Below the pieces are notes generated by a model, which ran no database searches, was not told the origin of the DNA, and saw nothing but the letters and a program-made list of their open reading frames with translations. From Pisolithus tinctorius (taxonomy: Eukaryota; Basidiomycota; Agaricomycetes; Boletales; Pisolithaceae): a stretch of 64,000 bases of DNA. Location of the stretch: positions 1,674,001 through 1,738,000 of the forward strand of contig JANFAH010000009.1 in assembly GCA_024663395.1 (NCBI GenBank). Reading direction: 5' to 3'. The position numbers and the translations under genes were made by a program. Shown here in pieces: positions 20,147 to 32,090 of this stretch (its first letter is position 1; every line of letters starts with the position of its first letter).

Positions 20147-21201
20147 TCAGAGACGGTGGATCGTAAGAATGGCGATACGACCGTCTTGAGCGATGGCGTG
20201 ATTTATGCCTGGGCAGACGGATGAGAGATTTGCTAGACATCACAGCAACACAGGTAGCACTAACCTCTGTAACCGGGCTCAAGCAAGCCTTCACGCCATT
20301 CAACGTCTGCCCGCCACCATATGTTACCCCAGTAGCTGCCAGTGATAGCGTTCTCCACCAACATATCACGACCGATGTTGTACCCGTCTGGAACGATCAT
20401 ATGGTTTTTAGTAGAGTCCTAAGAACTGGAAGGTAAATAAGGATGTAACGGAAGGAAGTTATGCCAAGACAGACCTTTTCCTTCGATACGCTACCCGAAG
20501 AAAAAAGAAATGACATGAAAATCACGAGAAACGTGGACAATGGATGCAGATGCTTACGCGAGGAACCATGCGCCGGTGTTCGCCAACGTCCCGTTCTGCT
20601 TCCAAGCACGGAAATGGTTTCCCCCTTAAAAGCGGCCCCTTATACGGGTCATAACATGAATGCCAGGATAGGGGCTCACCAATCAGGCTCTCCCAACAGG
20701 TACCCCATCTCGGGAAGTAATGTTGGCGGGCTAGGATATGTTCCGACTTCTTTCCATCACCATCGCCGAGGTCGGCTTTATGGACATGACCATAGTGCAA
20801 GCCGAGACACTCCTCGGAGAACCCGATGGATCTTTTCCGAAGGAAAGTCAATCCGAGACGGATGATTTGGGAGTGCTAGCTAAGACATACTTATAATAGA
20901 GACGGAAGCCAGCGTCTGTAAGAACGAATGGGTCTGACTGATTTGATATAATGACGTTGAGTGGTTCGCCATATCTCGGTGTCGTGAACTACAACCAAGG
21001 ACCACGTTCTCACAGCAGTATCGCAGGAGTGGAGACGGTACTCACGTCGATGAATTGTCCTCCCAGGGCCCGTGGATCAGCCCAGCCAAGTTCCTCCGCT
21101 GGCGCCTTTACGGAGGCAGGGAGTGCGACTGGCCGTTGGCCCAAAGGGGTGGCCGGTGCCAGAGAAAGGAGGCTGGCAAGGCAAAGGAGGTTCTTGAGCA
21201 T
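20147..21201 (-). CDS. Predicted secreted protein of unknown function
   Basis: Start ATG at 21201; stop TGA at 20149-20147. Residues 1-20 form a signal peptide (MLKNLLCLASLLSLAPATPL). The gene has several exons; recognisable coding blocks are ALGGQFIDVSTVS (about 21060), EPLNVIISNQSDPF (about 20960), LGLHYGHVHKADLGDGDG with HYFPRWGTCWESL (20800-20690), HFRAWKQNGTLANTGAWF (about 20610-20560), IVPDGYNIGRDMLVE (about 20390) and a C-terminal AQDGRIAILTIHRL. Ordered GTxA and Trp-rich motifs and the lack of catalytic signatures suggest a family of uncharacterised basidiomycete secreted proteins. It shares a 218-bp divergent promoter region with the AVL9 gene. No function can be assigned. Confidence 0.75.
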
Positions 21202-21419
21202 GGGCGGCGAGGAGGGAACCGAAGGGAATCGTGTTGGAGCGCTCCGCTCTGTGAAAAATCCCGTCAACAGCACTGCAATGTCGTGGGCCTGGCATGTCCG
21301 TCTCTTAATCAGAACCACTCGGGGTTAGATAGTGACCCGGTCACGTGCACCCCATCACTACACGCCTGCCTGGATGAGTTTTCATTTGGGACCGTTGCAG
21401 CAACAACAAGACGGGTGGA

Positions 21420-24400
21420 ATGTCAACAACAGACGGACTGGACGCCGCAGGTGGCTACACAGATGTTGACTTGAATGACGAGCACCGTCATGAAGACAGC
21501 GACGGCGATGCCGAGACTGCTTCCCAGCACTCGGTGCCGCTCGACTCGGCTCACGCTTCGCCTCTCCGTGCACCCAACACACCTCTGCGTACACAAGAGT
21601 TCTTCGCTCGGAGGGACTCCCAGGGAGATTCAATTGAGATCGACTTCAACTCAGAACCAGATGACGTGAGCGATTCCAAGAGTGAGCTCGATACACATCG
21701 CAAGAGCTCTTCGGTCGCTTCCCAGACTCAGTCTGCGACCACTCCACCGTTACAGACAAATGAAGAAAAACCTCGCTCTGCATCCATAACCTATCCACCC
21801 ACACCCTCCTCCGGTATTACCGATTCGGACTCATTCGCCTCTGCCGCTTCGTCCTATTCGAAGAAAGCAAGGCCTGAATCCATGCTGCTCCAACCCCCTG
21901 AGGGACCATTAATTCTCGGGATCGCTCTAATAGATTTCAACCATCTGGTAAGTGTATATCCGTATACGACAGGTTCGTAGCCTATACTCCGCGCAGGTCG
22001 GCCCACGAATCGAATTTAGCCAAGGTGATATCTTCGAGGACGATGAAATTGCCAAAGTGCTTCCATTTCTGGCGCTTCCGGATGGTGCTCATTTGGTACA
22101 TCTTTCTTGACGGGTCGAATGAATCACCATCCTTACTTTTGTATACAGTCGATGGAGGACTACTCGTACTTCCACCTTGTTCCGAGTACGCCAAATCCCA
22201 GCACGATATTTGGCATATCGTGAGTCATTAGGCGTAAAGCCTGGCGAGAATTAAATCTTCATAGGTGCAACCGCCAAATAGCTACTGCTGCTCTGCTCGT
22301 CAAGGACGTTGACGTAACGCGTTCTATCGTACAGAAGGCGGTCGTCGTTTTGGCAAGCAAACCGGTATTTGGTCCAATACGGTGGGTGTTGATGCCAACC
22401 TGATACTTTTCCATCACTAACTAGAGGTAGAGATCGGCTGGGAGTTGTTACCAGGGCACTCTTTCAACAACGGTACGTTTCCACCCGTGTCTTCTATTGG
22501 GCGCACTACCTACCTGTCTCAGAGATTTCTCGGATACGAAAATTCTGATCGAGTTTGGAAATTCTTTGGAGGTGTCGTTGCGGACTCAACTTACGGAGAG
22601 CGGTCTTTACATTGGTCAGTTACGAGTCATTCCACAGATATGTCCATACTAATGGCGCGGTAGGCACGGGTTTGTGAGTGACATTCGTATGCTCGGCATT
22701 TTTTAGGCTGCACAGATCGGCAGGAGAGCACTCGTTCATACCTTCCGACAAAAGACGCTCGTAATGCTGAAGGCTCTTATTCTTCAAAAGAAGGCTCGTT
22801 TTCCGCTGTTATGTGACATTAAAGTTAACATTATCCAGATCATGTTTTTCGGCCACCCAGTTGAAAGGCTTTGCACGTACCAGTATTCTTTAATTTCCCT
22901 CATACCAAGTGAGTTACACGCAAATTGTGGGAGGATGATCTAATTTTTCATAGGTCTTCTTCAGACGCTTGATGATTGCGGTTCCCCGCCTCTGGCAGCC
23001 CGAGCGTCCTCGCTATCCCGTCCAAACTCACTCAAAACATCTGACCGTAAGAGTATGCTGACTTACATGGGTTTGCCATTAGATCTATTTGGGAAGGTAA
23101 CCCACAGTTGCTTTTACAAAAACAACGATGTTATCACTCATTCGATTATTGTTTCATTCTCAGGATGCGTTTTTTCAACCCTATTTACCCCTTCAACAAC
23201 TCGATCTTCTAAAAGATTCCCAGAGTTGGTTATGCGGAAGCACGAATACTATTGTCACACAACAAAAGGAAATCGATTTGCTCATCAACGTTTGTCCTTG
23301 GTGCATGGATTCATAATCTTTAATCATGCTCGTCTCACAGACAGAGACCGCTACCCTTGAATTCCGCAATCCCCGCGTCGAGCGGCTGGTTGCACTTACA
23401 CCAGCCGACCGTAAGTGGATGGATGAAATAGTCCGGGATGTCAATGACGCTTGGGATGATGCGGAGCCCACAAAGCATACTTTGTGGTATGTTATGCGAT
23501 CCTTCTCACACGTGGTTCGACTACAGGTCGCTGATACGAAGTTCCACCTAGCTTCAAGGGGAGTGATGATTATCTTAGAGCCAAGGTATAAAATGGACTC
23601 GCTCAGGGAATGCCAAGACTGCACTACTTATGGTTTCTTAGTTCGAAGAATACGTGTCTGCAGCATTGGCTTGTGTACGATATCGGGAATTCCTTCTGAA
23701 GGGGAAAGGAAGTAATGTTATCATTGCCGGAACAGGTGAGCTTTCAGATACGAGGGCATACTATCTTGAGCAGGCTAATATGAAGTTTTTTTTTTTTTTT
23801 TCGGAAGGGGATGTCAATTCTTTTGAGGACTTCAATGCTGTCTGGTTGTCAGAGTTTACGAAGACCAACGCATACGAGGTATGGGATCGAGCAACAGACC
23901 CAATGTTATTCGACATCGTAGAACCACGGTTGGTCCTGGTTCCTCTTACACTGCATTTTGATGTGCTCATCTTTCATATCCAAGACATCCTTGTAACGAG
24001 AGACCATCGGTAGTGGCTGACTTGGGATTGAGGCTCTCCGAAGGTATCCAAGACCTCAAACTGGAGCAACAACTTGCTCCAACCCGTGAAGCTATCTCAA
24101 AAACATTCACCGCGAGCTCAACCAATTTCTTTAAAGCTGTCGAAGGTGTTCGTGGCCGCTTGCAGCAGCGCATCGTCAGTTCGACGTCCGTAGCCTCCGA
24201 CCTTTCTTCTTCAGGGTCACAAAACACCCCTGTCGAGATTTCAAAGTCCGAAGTTGACATGACGCAATTGCCAGACACGAACAAGAAAGACGCGGAGGTA
24301 AGGAGTCAGACATCAAGGGATTCCATCGCCAGCGTCTCTTCGAGCTCCGTGGTGCAAGCGGCAGCAGAAACCAAGGCTGTACTGAGCTCCTGGGGGGCTG

Positions 24401-24675
24401 GGATACACTCACTATGGACGAATAGGTCATCGCGGTTCTCGATGGCCCGCTCGAGCGTCGTGAGCACCGCGTCGCGGGAATCAGTGGCCTCCCCCACAAC
24501 CTCTTCGCCCCCTATTCCTGGTACTACGCGCGGAGCAACGTCACCGGCATCACCGGTACGACAACGCTCAACGGTGGGCACTGTTCCAGAGTTATCAGAA
24601 CACGATGTGGGACAATCCGAGGATCATCCGGATCATGACAATGGACTTAGCGAGCCAACAGGGTTGGCGCTATGA
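21420..24675 (+). CDS. AVL9: AVL9-like protein (DENN-related, late secretory pathway)
   Basis: A multi-exon gene. The first 150 residues are acidic and Ser/Thr-rich and probably disordered. Then the DENN-like AVL9 region: LILGIALIDFNHL joined over an intron to VGPRIEFSQGDIF (about 22000), KVLPFLALPDGAHL, a block with VHTFRQKTLVMLKALIL (about 22735-22790), HPVERLCTYQYSLI (22855-22900), QPYLPLQQLDLL and STNTIVTQQKEID (23175-23290), and the late EDFNAVWLSEFTKTNAYEVW. The C-terminal part keeps the basic/amphipathic LGLRLSEGIQDLK before a Ser-rich tail. AVL9 acts in exocytic vesicle formation from the Golgi and in cell polarity. The run of 16 T at 23786-23801 is the pyrimidine tract of an intron (about 23735-23808), not a coding frameshift. 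Not every exon border is certain. Confidence 0.85.
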
Positions 24676-25961
24676 TCGACGATTGGTGGTGTAGGGTATT
24701 CTTTGGCTTCCCCTCTGCACATGTTACACTACCACTCACATATGTACTTGGCCTGCGTACCACTAATGCTGGTGTACTCTGGCGTAGGCCAAGTTCTACA
24801 ACTCACATGTACTTACCGTATCATGCACTGTTGGACTTAGTTGTTTGGTTATGCTACTTACCTTGTGATGTGTATGGCAAGACATGCCCGAAGACTGCAC
24901 TGCATCGGCGTCGAGGCGGCCTCTTGAGGCCTGAGATCTGAGAATTCATATTGCGCAGGGGGGAGGTACAGCTGCCTCCCCGAAAAGGTCAAGCCCAAAG
25001 AACCAGTGATACAATGACATGAAAGATACGCGTACAAATGCCGCATGTAAGATTGAGTAAGAACAGAGCAGACGATAGCGTAGGATAATCAGTCCATGAC
25101 CAGTTTACTCACGACACGTAAGACTCCACATGGGGCACAAGGTTAGATTTTACACACGACCTTCGAAGTTAGAGTTCCACGATGCATAGATGAGTATACG
25201 GGCCTGCCAAGTAAGTAGCGCCACGCAGGTATGCCTGCACGAAATGATCATCATTCTGTTCGGCTCTCCCATCTGATGCAGTGTGTGCATCGAAGTGATG
25301 CCAGATGCCATCATTTCGAAACAGAACTTCACAAAGCACCGCACTGGGTAGCCTCGCGGCGTCAGCGGCAGTAGCGGCCAGTTTTGGCCTTCACCGTTAG
25401 ATAACTTACATTGCAGTGGGCACGTGCAGATATGTGCCGTAAAGACTCGTAAAGTTTGCTGTAGGTGGAGAATGCAGGATTTTGCTGTGCTGCATCGGTA
25501 AAAAAAATGCAGTCGCCCCGGGCTCCCGACATTGAGGCAAGCGGGAAACTTGAAAAGTCTTTTGTCTTTTCCATGGGCCGTGCGTGCCTAGTAGCATCTA
25601 TTTCAGTACTGAACGGTTGTATGTGTGGCAAAATTACCGTAGTATGTACTTAGGAACTTCTCCTTCTCCTACCTGCCAAGAGCAGCAGCCGAAACGCAGG
25701 TAAATTTCAGACTGTTCAGTGGCTGGTAAGGGAAGCGTTGTATCTTTGAATTTCAGGGTATCTCAAGTTGATCAAGGCCACCATATCAGCGACACGTTGA
25801 GTGGGACGTAGTAGCGTAGCAGAGTTTAACTAAGTGCAAGTGGACGACCTTCTTACATAAGACAGGACCTACGATTTCAGGTTCAGGCCTTCTCTCTGCG
25901 TCCCCTCGGTTGAGGTCTTCGTGGCGCGCATTTGCTGGGATCGATTGGACTAGAGTCTGCA
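24676..25961. other. Intergenic region upstream of the MAPKK gene
   Basis: 1.3 kb without a recognisable gene, RNA or mobile element. The left part is 3' flank of AVL9. The right part should hold the MAPKK promoter; I see no motif I would defend. Confidence 0.5.
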
Positions 25962-27494
25962 ATGGCAACAACGATGGCAACCCCAATCCGCAAGAAGCGC
26001 AACTTCAAAGCTCTTCAGCTCGATGTTTCCTTGTCTGCGACGCCAAAGGACCCTGAGCCAGTTCCAACGAGAGTCGCACCACCGACAAAGGGCAAGAAAC
26101 GTCCCCCACCCATGACATTGAATGCCCCAAAGCTTGGGCAGGTACCTGCTGCCAATGATGCCGACGGATGTGTATTGCCGGTTGCGAATGGCCTTCCATC
26201 TGCATCGGGCACTGGTTCTGCGTCCGCACGCAGAAACAACTATCATACAACCCTCTCGAACACACTTGCAAACTTGGACATGAACGCGGAAACGCGTTTT
26301 GACCTCCGCAATGAGGATCTCAAGGACTTGACGGAACTCGGACACGGTAATGGCGGGAGCGTCAAGAAGGTCGAACATATCCCCACTAAGACCATCATGG
26401 CCAAGAAGGCGAGTATCATCCGCCGTGCCACCGTCTCTGCTGACATTTTCTGTTTGGTATTCCACTAGATCGTCCTTATTGACGCGAAACCATCCGTGCG
26501 CAAGCAAATCCTCCGTGAACTTCACATTATGCATGACTGTAACTCTCCATACATCATCTCGTTTTACGGCGCGTTCCTGTCCGACCCCAACATATGTATT
26601 TGCATGGAGTATATGGATAAAGGCTCCCTTGATGGAATCTACAAACGAATCGGGGCAATCGACTTGGATGTGGTTGGCAAAGTTGCGTTGGCCGTGTTGG
26701 AGGGGTTAACCTACCTTTACGACGTTCACCGCATTATACACCGGGGTGTGTATCATCTTTTGCACCAATCCTGCTTCTCTTTGACGGGATATCAATCTAG
26801 ATATCAAGCCTTCAAACATCTTGTGCAATTCGCAGGGCCAAATCAAGATCTGTGATTTTGGCGTTTCTGGGGAGCTCATCAATTCCATAGCAGATACTTT
26901 TGTGGGCACATCAACATATATGAGTGTACGCACCTCGTCACTTCATCTTCATTTTATCTTCTCACGTCTACACAGCCCGAGCGTATACAAGGCGCTCAAT
27001 ATACTGTCAAATCCGATGTCTGGTCGCTGGGCATTTCTCTAATAGAGCTGGCATTGGGCCGTTTCCCCTTCTCCGAATCGGATCCAGACGACTCTGATCT
27101 GTCAGACTTGGAGGGAACGCTGTCACCGAACACGATTGGCATACCCATGAAGAAAGACAGAGATCAGACCGCGAAGAAGGACAAAAGGAAGAGCAAAGGT
27201 GTCAGCCTACAAGGTGGTGGCATGATGATGAGCATCCTCGAGTTGCTTCAGCACATCGTTAACGAACCTGCTCCTCGATTGACTCCTGAAGGGCGGTTCC
27301 CGAAGGAAGCGGAAGACTTTGTGGACAGTTGTCTATTGAAAGACCCTGACGCACGAAAAACACCGAAAGATCTTCTGGTATGTGACCACATATGTTCCCT
27401 ACCACACCAACTGATATTTTGAAAGAAACACGCCTGGATAGAACAGGCACGGGCGTCGACCTTTGACTTGGAAGCCTGGGCAAGCACGTTCTGA
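25962..27494 (+). CDS. STE7: STE7-type MAP kinase kinase
   Basis: A dual-specificity MAPKK, probably in the mating/filamentation cascade. After a disordered N terminus (about 100 residues) the kinase domain shows the glycine loop [12 protein letters not shown], the ATP-binding Lys region [19 protein letters not shown], the catalytic loop HRDIKPSN (completed across an intron at about 26746-26799), DFGVSGEL, the activation loop [17 protein letters not shown] with Ser and Thr in the SxAxT positions phosphorylated in MAPKKs, and [17 protein letters not shown] basic insert ([17 protein letters not shown]) lies before the last helices. The intron at 26409-26469 has a GC donor (AAG|GCGAGT) and an AG acceptor. 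The last exon (about 27431-27494) encodes KHAWIEQA and ends TGA. From 27145 on, this gene is the left end of a tandem repeat; shortened copies of its 3' part recur at 31740 and 35944. Confidence 0.93.
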
Positions 27495-27949
27495 GCCGGC
27501 CTCCCTATCTGCTATACGGTCCCTTATTGACATCCATCTTCGATTACAGTAATTGATTCCCCATGTCACTTATTATTTGGTACTTGTCGCTCTTGCACGT
27601 CTTCATCCCATCCTGTCAGCCTTTTGTATTATAATGAGACCATGGAAACCTGGGTACAAACTCGCTGGTTGACGTCTTCCAAGCTTCCTGCTTGTTCTTA
27701 TAGCAGACGTCTACCGTGGACATTTGGAGGACACGACCAAGCCACTTGACACTAGCGTCGCTGCAGGTAAGTCATCTCCGCAAAACAAGACAGCTGAAGT
27801 CGTAGATTTGGCAGAAGTGGAAAAATAAGAATGAAACAATTCAACTGAAGATAAACCCATCGGTGTTCTTTTGGACATGGTTAGTGAAACATATGTCAAG
27901 CACACAGGTTAAAGGATACCACCCACCTCAACCACCTATCAAAAAAGCC

Positions 27950-28219
27950 TCATGAGCTATAGCAGCACCAATACTCGTACGCCGTCTGGCCATTGATCGT
28001 GCAAGGTCTACGAGTCTCGAATTGTGGCGCGTCAGAGGGACATAGCTCCCCACAACCATTCCAAAACCCATCGCACCACACAGTTTTGTGCACTAATAGG
28101 TTACCTGCACTGCGCTCCACCGGCGCCGTTGCACTGTTCGTTATTACGGCGACTGCCAAAAGCGTTGCGGCGAGGGTTATCAGCGTGCGAAGCAGGGCCG
28201 CTTTCATCCTGAGTTTCAT
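27950..28219 (-). CDS. Small secreted cysteine-rich protein, copy 1
   Basis: A single-exon frame of 89 residues. The N-terminal 32 residues form a signal peptide with a long hydrophobic core (LLRTLITLAATLLAVAVI), probably cut after SATA. The mature part of about 57 residues has six cysteines at 49, 56, 60, 73, 85 and 86 (C-X6-C-X3-C-X12-C-X11-C-C), enough for three disulfides. It is rich in Trp, Gly and Tyr and ends YWCCYSS. I do not recognise the family; effector, antimicrobial or signalling roles are all possible. A TATA-like element (TATATGA) lies about 40 bp upstream. The second copy, 32546-32815, differs at seven residues, five of them in the signal peptide; the last 39 residues are identical. 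Confidence 0.78.
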   Translation of the reverse strand: MKLRMKAALLRTLITLAATLLAVAVITNSATAPVERSAGNLLVHKTVWCDGFWNGCGELCPSDAPQFETRRPCTINGQTAYEYWCCYSS

Positions 28220-29047
28220 GCACGGGATCGTCCTGCTTGTCAGACTGCTCCTCTGGCACGGTCATATATTAGTATGCAATGATCTCACCTTTAAGCCTGC
28301 CAGGGAATTTGTGGAGCCCCCAATGCTGTCAAGGTTGTTAATAAGTGACGTGTAGGAGACTAGGCTAACCAATGCGAGCGTTGCCAGGCGTTACCATGAG
28401 GGCGTACGGGGCTTATAAGACAAAGCATGCCATTTAAATTTGCCTAGCATGTGAAGATAGACCCGCTAGTACAGATCTGGAGGTGGTTCTGTTGCCAATT
28501 TGTAAAGGAAGGCTGAAGGGAAGCGATTTCTGAACTTTTGAGATAACCCCACCCTCACACTCCACCACACGTTGTGCCGGTGCGGAGGTGAGCTCATACC
28601 TCCAGCTCCAGCTCACCTGATTCGCGACCGTTACTATTTACAAGGTACTAACTCTGTATGTACATATGTAACCTAGTTCATCTGATCTCAGCATATTGCT
28701 CCGCGGCACCTAATCAGATATCGAATGCGGCGTCCTGTGTGTACTCATTCATGATCGATGATCACCCAATCATCAGGGAGACAGGGAATGGTGGAATCAC
28801 GACCAGTCAGCAACAGGTTTAAACCATGTATTCGCTTACTGGTGATGGACGGCTCAAAAAAACTTAGATGTGCATGCATTTACATTAGGATCTCCAATGA
28901 CAAGCATATTTAATGTACAAATGTAAAACAGAACATAGTCTTGCATACTATGTACAAGGTATCACTTACGTGTAACCAACAGTGAAGACTGTAAGGACGT
29001 AATAGAATTCGTGCAGATGAAAATAATCGTGCTCTACGTCGCGGTAT
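28220..29047. other. Intergenic part of tandem unit 1
   Basis: No gene is visible. The sequence recurs in unit 2 (32816-33545) and, from about 28535 on, in unit 3 (from about 36175). Unit 1 has about 80 extra bases (about 28770-28850) that units 2 and 3 lack. The left end should contain the promoter of the small secreted protein gene. Confidence 0.55.
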
Positions 29048-30956
29048 TCAAACGTAGATTTCGTCGTGATTGTGTGTGGCGCGTGGTTTGTACTTGAGTG
29101 GCGCATGGTCCATGCGCAATTTCACAGTATGATGAAACATGGGTCGTTGGTGTTGTGGGATTATTCGGCCCTTGCCTAAATTGATGCTGGAGAACGATAA
29201 CGATCAACTTCTCCCATGAAAACTGACTCAGGGAACCCACCTCCGTCTTTCGTGCCATTTGCCGCCGTGATCTTGCCAAAGCCAGGGGATGATTTCGAGC
29301 AGCCACCAGGCCTTGGTGTTCTTCAATTCGTCAAACAACTGTGCGGTGGCATCCTTGAACTCTGGATCGGCCTCACCCGTCGGGAGAGACGGTCCCAGAG
29401 AATTGTCAGAGGTGGACGTCACGTCTTCCACGTCACCTTGTTTGACAACAGAGGCAACAGGTTCCGCCCCATTCTTTTCTACTTTCCCGGGCACAAGGCG
29501 AGGTGTGATACCGAGTTCTTTGAGACCCTCATCTTCAAACAGGACGCCACAGTCGGAAGCAATGACTTGTTCGACCATCCATCGTAATGTAATTTGGGCT
29601 AAAGAGACTTTTACGTTATCCTCTACGTTCCCGCCCCCGATATCTGAGCACGCTGACATCAGTGACATCAGCATTCGGATTCTCAGGCTTACGCACCGCA
29701 ATGACACCCTGCGAACCAAACCTCTCGGACGTCCGTTTCTGATGGCGCAGGTTGCTCTGGGCCTGGTTCAGGTGTCTCATTTTCCGCTGGGTTATTGCCT
29801 TCGGAGGAAGTACGATGTTTGCCACGCAGGAGGTTGAACACTCGAGTGACTCCCAATGTAGCCTTTTGAGCTAAACTGGACCTCTGATTCTTCAAGGATG
29901 GCTGATAGAGATTGGGTCTGAACTTGGCACGATGCTTTAGACTACGTAAGCTAAGTATTCGGAGGGTGATAGTGAGGAACCCTACCTCGTCAAGTGAGAG
30001 AGCGTGTCTGAAGGTAGTAACGAACGTGTTTGAATCCGTGAATGGCAGGCTTCGGCTCATAAGGATTCCAGTGCTCTGTACCGTGTCCCTGAGGAAAGGG
30101 GTTGATTCAGACGAGAGCAGATCCGATGTACAACGGCTCATACCACACGCCAACAAATTCGACATTGACTTCCTGGCAAAACTTCTCCTTAAATTTCTTG
30201 GCCAAAGCAATGCCCTTCTTATCTTCTCGTTTGTAGTAATTGTACGCAAAATTAACGGATTGCAGGTTATCACGTGGGAGTAATCCAACCTTTCAGGGTA
30301 ACGTGAATCAGAAACGAGCTACGATGCATTCAACTTGCATGCTTACTTTGGCCAACATCCCGGCGAGTGCTCGGGCCGTATAGGCACCGCGAGAAAACCC
30401 TGCGTGGGTCATGGTTTAACGGCACAGGGGTTGTTTTTGGAAGAGATCATCCTCACCGAACAAACATATCTTGTCCCCCGCGCGATAATTAGCCATCAAA
30501 AACTTGTATCCATCCATGACATGCCCGTCGAGATACCTGAGCACTCTGGTGCGTTTAACATTCATGATGGTCACTATGTACACGTACCACGCAATGGCTT
30601 CGTCCATGATTCTTGCCCACCAGGAAATCAGCGGGGAAACGACCCCAGGCTCAAAGTAAGTTCCTATCCCTGGCTGCGAAGTGGAAAAGTGGAAATTGGA
30701 CTCCTGCACCATGAGGTATAATTGCATCTTCCACTAACCTGATAGTAGCACCGCTGTTTGTCCATCGCATCCTTGCGAAGAAGGCCAAATAGCTTCACCA
30801 CATTCGTATTCTGGAATTCGCTCAGCAGCTGTGATCGACACACCGATCCCAGGAGAAAGGGTTCACCTTCGAATCAAACTGTCCTGCAGTACCGTCGAAG
30901 CATAAGATAAGCATTCGAGGCCCCGCTGCATCAGAGCATTGGTTGTCCACTTCCAT
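29048..30956 (-). CDS. DUF2235 (Tle1-like) alpha/beta-hydrolase, copy 1
   Basis: Start ATG at 30956 (MEVDNQCSDAAGPRML), stop TGA at 29050-29048, several short introns. The N-terminal motif LILCFDGTAGQFD, then NTNVVKLFGLLRKD, GIGTYFEPGVVSPL and HVMDGYKFLMANY lead to the nucleophile elbow GFSRGAYTARALAGML, completed across an intron (about 30407-30463). Later come FVGVWDTVQSTGIL, the region before the acid residue EVWFAGCHCDIGGG, and the C-terminal INLGKGRIIP. This order defines DUF2235, the fold of the bacterial Tle1 phospholipase effectors; the Ser in GFSRG is the expected nucleophile. In fungi the family is expanded and its substrates are mostly unknown, probably lipids. No signal peptide is visible. 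Two closely related copies follow at 33546 and 36601. Confidence 0.9.
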
Positions 30957-31007
30957 GTTACCTCGCAAGTCCTGATGCCTTGGGTGTGTCTGGCTAAGTT
31001 CCCTGAA

Positions 31008-31277
31008 TGGAGCTCACCACAGTGGGGGTGAGTACACTCAAGACGGATCACGACAACGACAGAACGTGGACAGGCGTATGGGATTAAGCGATCAAGCGTA
31101 TACGCTGATACAGGACAATCAACAGAGAGAAAGAGGGAAAAGAAGAGATGACCCGTGCATACAGGCAGCACCAGTATATATCCCCCCAGGGTCCAAACAG
31201 CACAGCACAGCAGGAGGAATCCGCAAGCCCAGACGAAGGCGAGATAGGGGTGTGTTAGTGGTAAGCACACGCTTACA
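31008..31277. mobile_element. Solo LTR (270 bp)
   Basis: A 270-bp segment starts TG, ends CA and is flanked by the 5-bp direct repeat CTGAA (31003-31007 and 31278-31282). The corresponding places in units 2 and 3 run straight from CCCTGAA into the next shared sequence with no insertion. That pattern fits an LTR left after recombination between the two LTRs of an element. It is unrelated in sequence to the 159-bp LTRs at 3184 and 9281. The orientation is not determined. Confidence 0.85.
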
Positions 31278-31739
31278 CTGAACAACCTCGATCCTAGTGA
31301 TAAGCGATGTGAGGGAAATGGGGGGTATACGGGTATCGTGTCTATCTTCCCAGCACTCTTTTGTAGTGGAGTCATCATATGAACGTGGCAGACCGACACT
31401 CACCACCCTGCAAGGCTTGGAGTCCTTCACCCCCCTGCAAAAATGTCCACATGGCTAAGGCTGTGGCGTAAAATTCTGTCCTGTTCGGAAAAAAGTCAAA
31501 GACCATGATAGATGTCAGAATCTGCAGATCTGAGCAATCATATATGGCATAGCTCTCCAGCAGTGTCTGGGGTGGAGAAACGCCGCTCCAAACACAATGT
31601 ATCTGCCGCCGAGCGCTTGCTTTGATGTAAGTCTGCTGAACTATGTGTTGAAGACACTTGCCATTTCTGGCCAACACTCAAAGTACTCAAGATCTGCCAT
31701 GTACTTACTCAGAGGACTGTACTGTCGCCAAGCATTGCA

Positions 31740-32090
31740 CCATGAAGAAAGACAGAGATCAGACCGCGAAAAAGGACAAAAGGAAGAGCAAAGGTGTCAG
31801 CCTACAAGGTGGTGGCATGATGATGAGCATCCTCGAGTTGCTTCAGCACATCGTTAACGAACCTGCTCCTCGATTGACTCCTGAAGGGCGGTTCCCGAAG
31901 GAAGTGGAAGACTTTGTGGACAGTTGTCTATTGAAAGATCCCGACGCACGGAAAACACCGAAAGATCTTTTGGTATGTGACCATCTATGTTCCCCTACCA
32001 CACCAACTGATATTTTGAAAGAAACACGCCTGGATAGAACAGGCACGGGCGTCGACCTTTGACCTGGAAGCTCGGGCAAGCACGTTCTGA
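31740..32090 (+). pseudogene. MAPKK 3' fragment (unit 2)
   Basis: This corresponds to 27145-27494 of the intact MAPKK, with the basic insert, [15 protein letters not shown], the intron and the final exon to TGA at 32088-32090. The catalytic loop, DFG and activation loop are absent, so no active kinase can result. An ATG at 31658, in the end of unit 1, is in frame with it and gives a chimeric open frame to 32062 if the intron is not removed. Confidence 0.85.

Larger units (their letters stand above)
27145..31739. repeat. Tandem unit 1 (4.6 kb)
   Basis: First of three direct units. It contains the 3' part of the intact MAPKK gene, a small cysteine-rich secreted protein gene, a DUF2235 hydrolase gene and a solo LTR. 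The junction with unit 2 reads GCATTGCAC|CATGAAG. The unit begins in kinase coding sequence, so the duplication broke within the MAPKK gene. Confidence 0.92.

Noticed and set aside
23786..23801. A run of 16 T as a coding frameshift in the AVL9 gene
   Set aside because: It lies in an intron directly before its AG acceptor; the flanking exons join in frame.
29048..30956. Bacterial origin (horizontal transfer) of the Tle1-like hydrolases
   Set aside because: The genes have several fungal-type introns at positions shared by all copies, and the family is common in fungi; nothing in base composition stands out.
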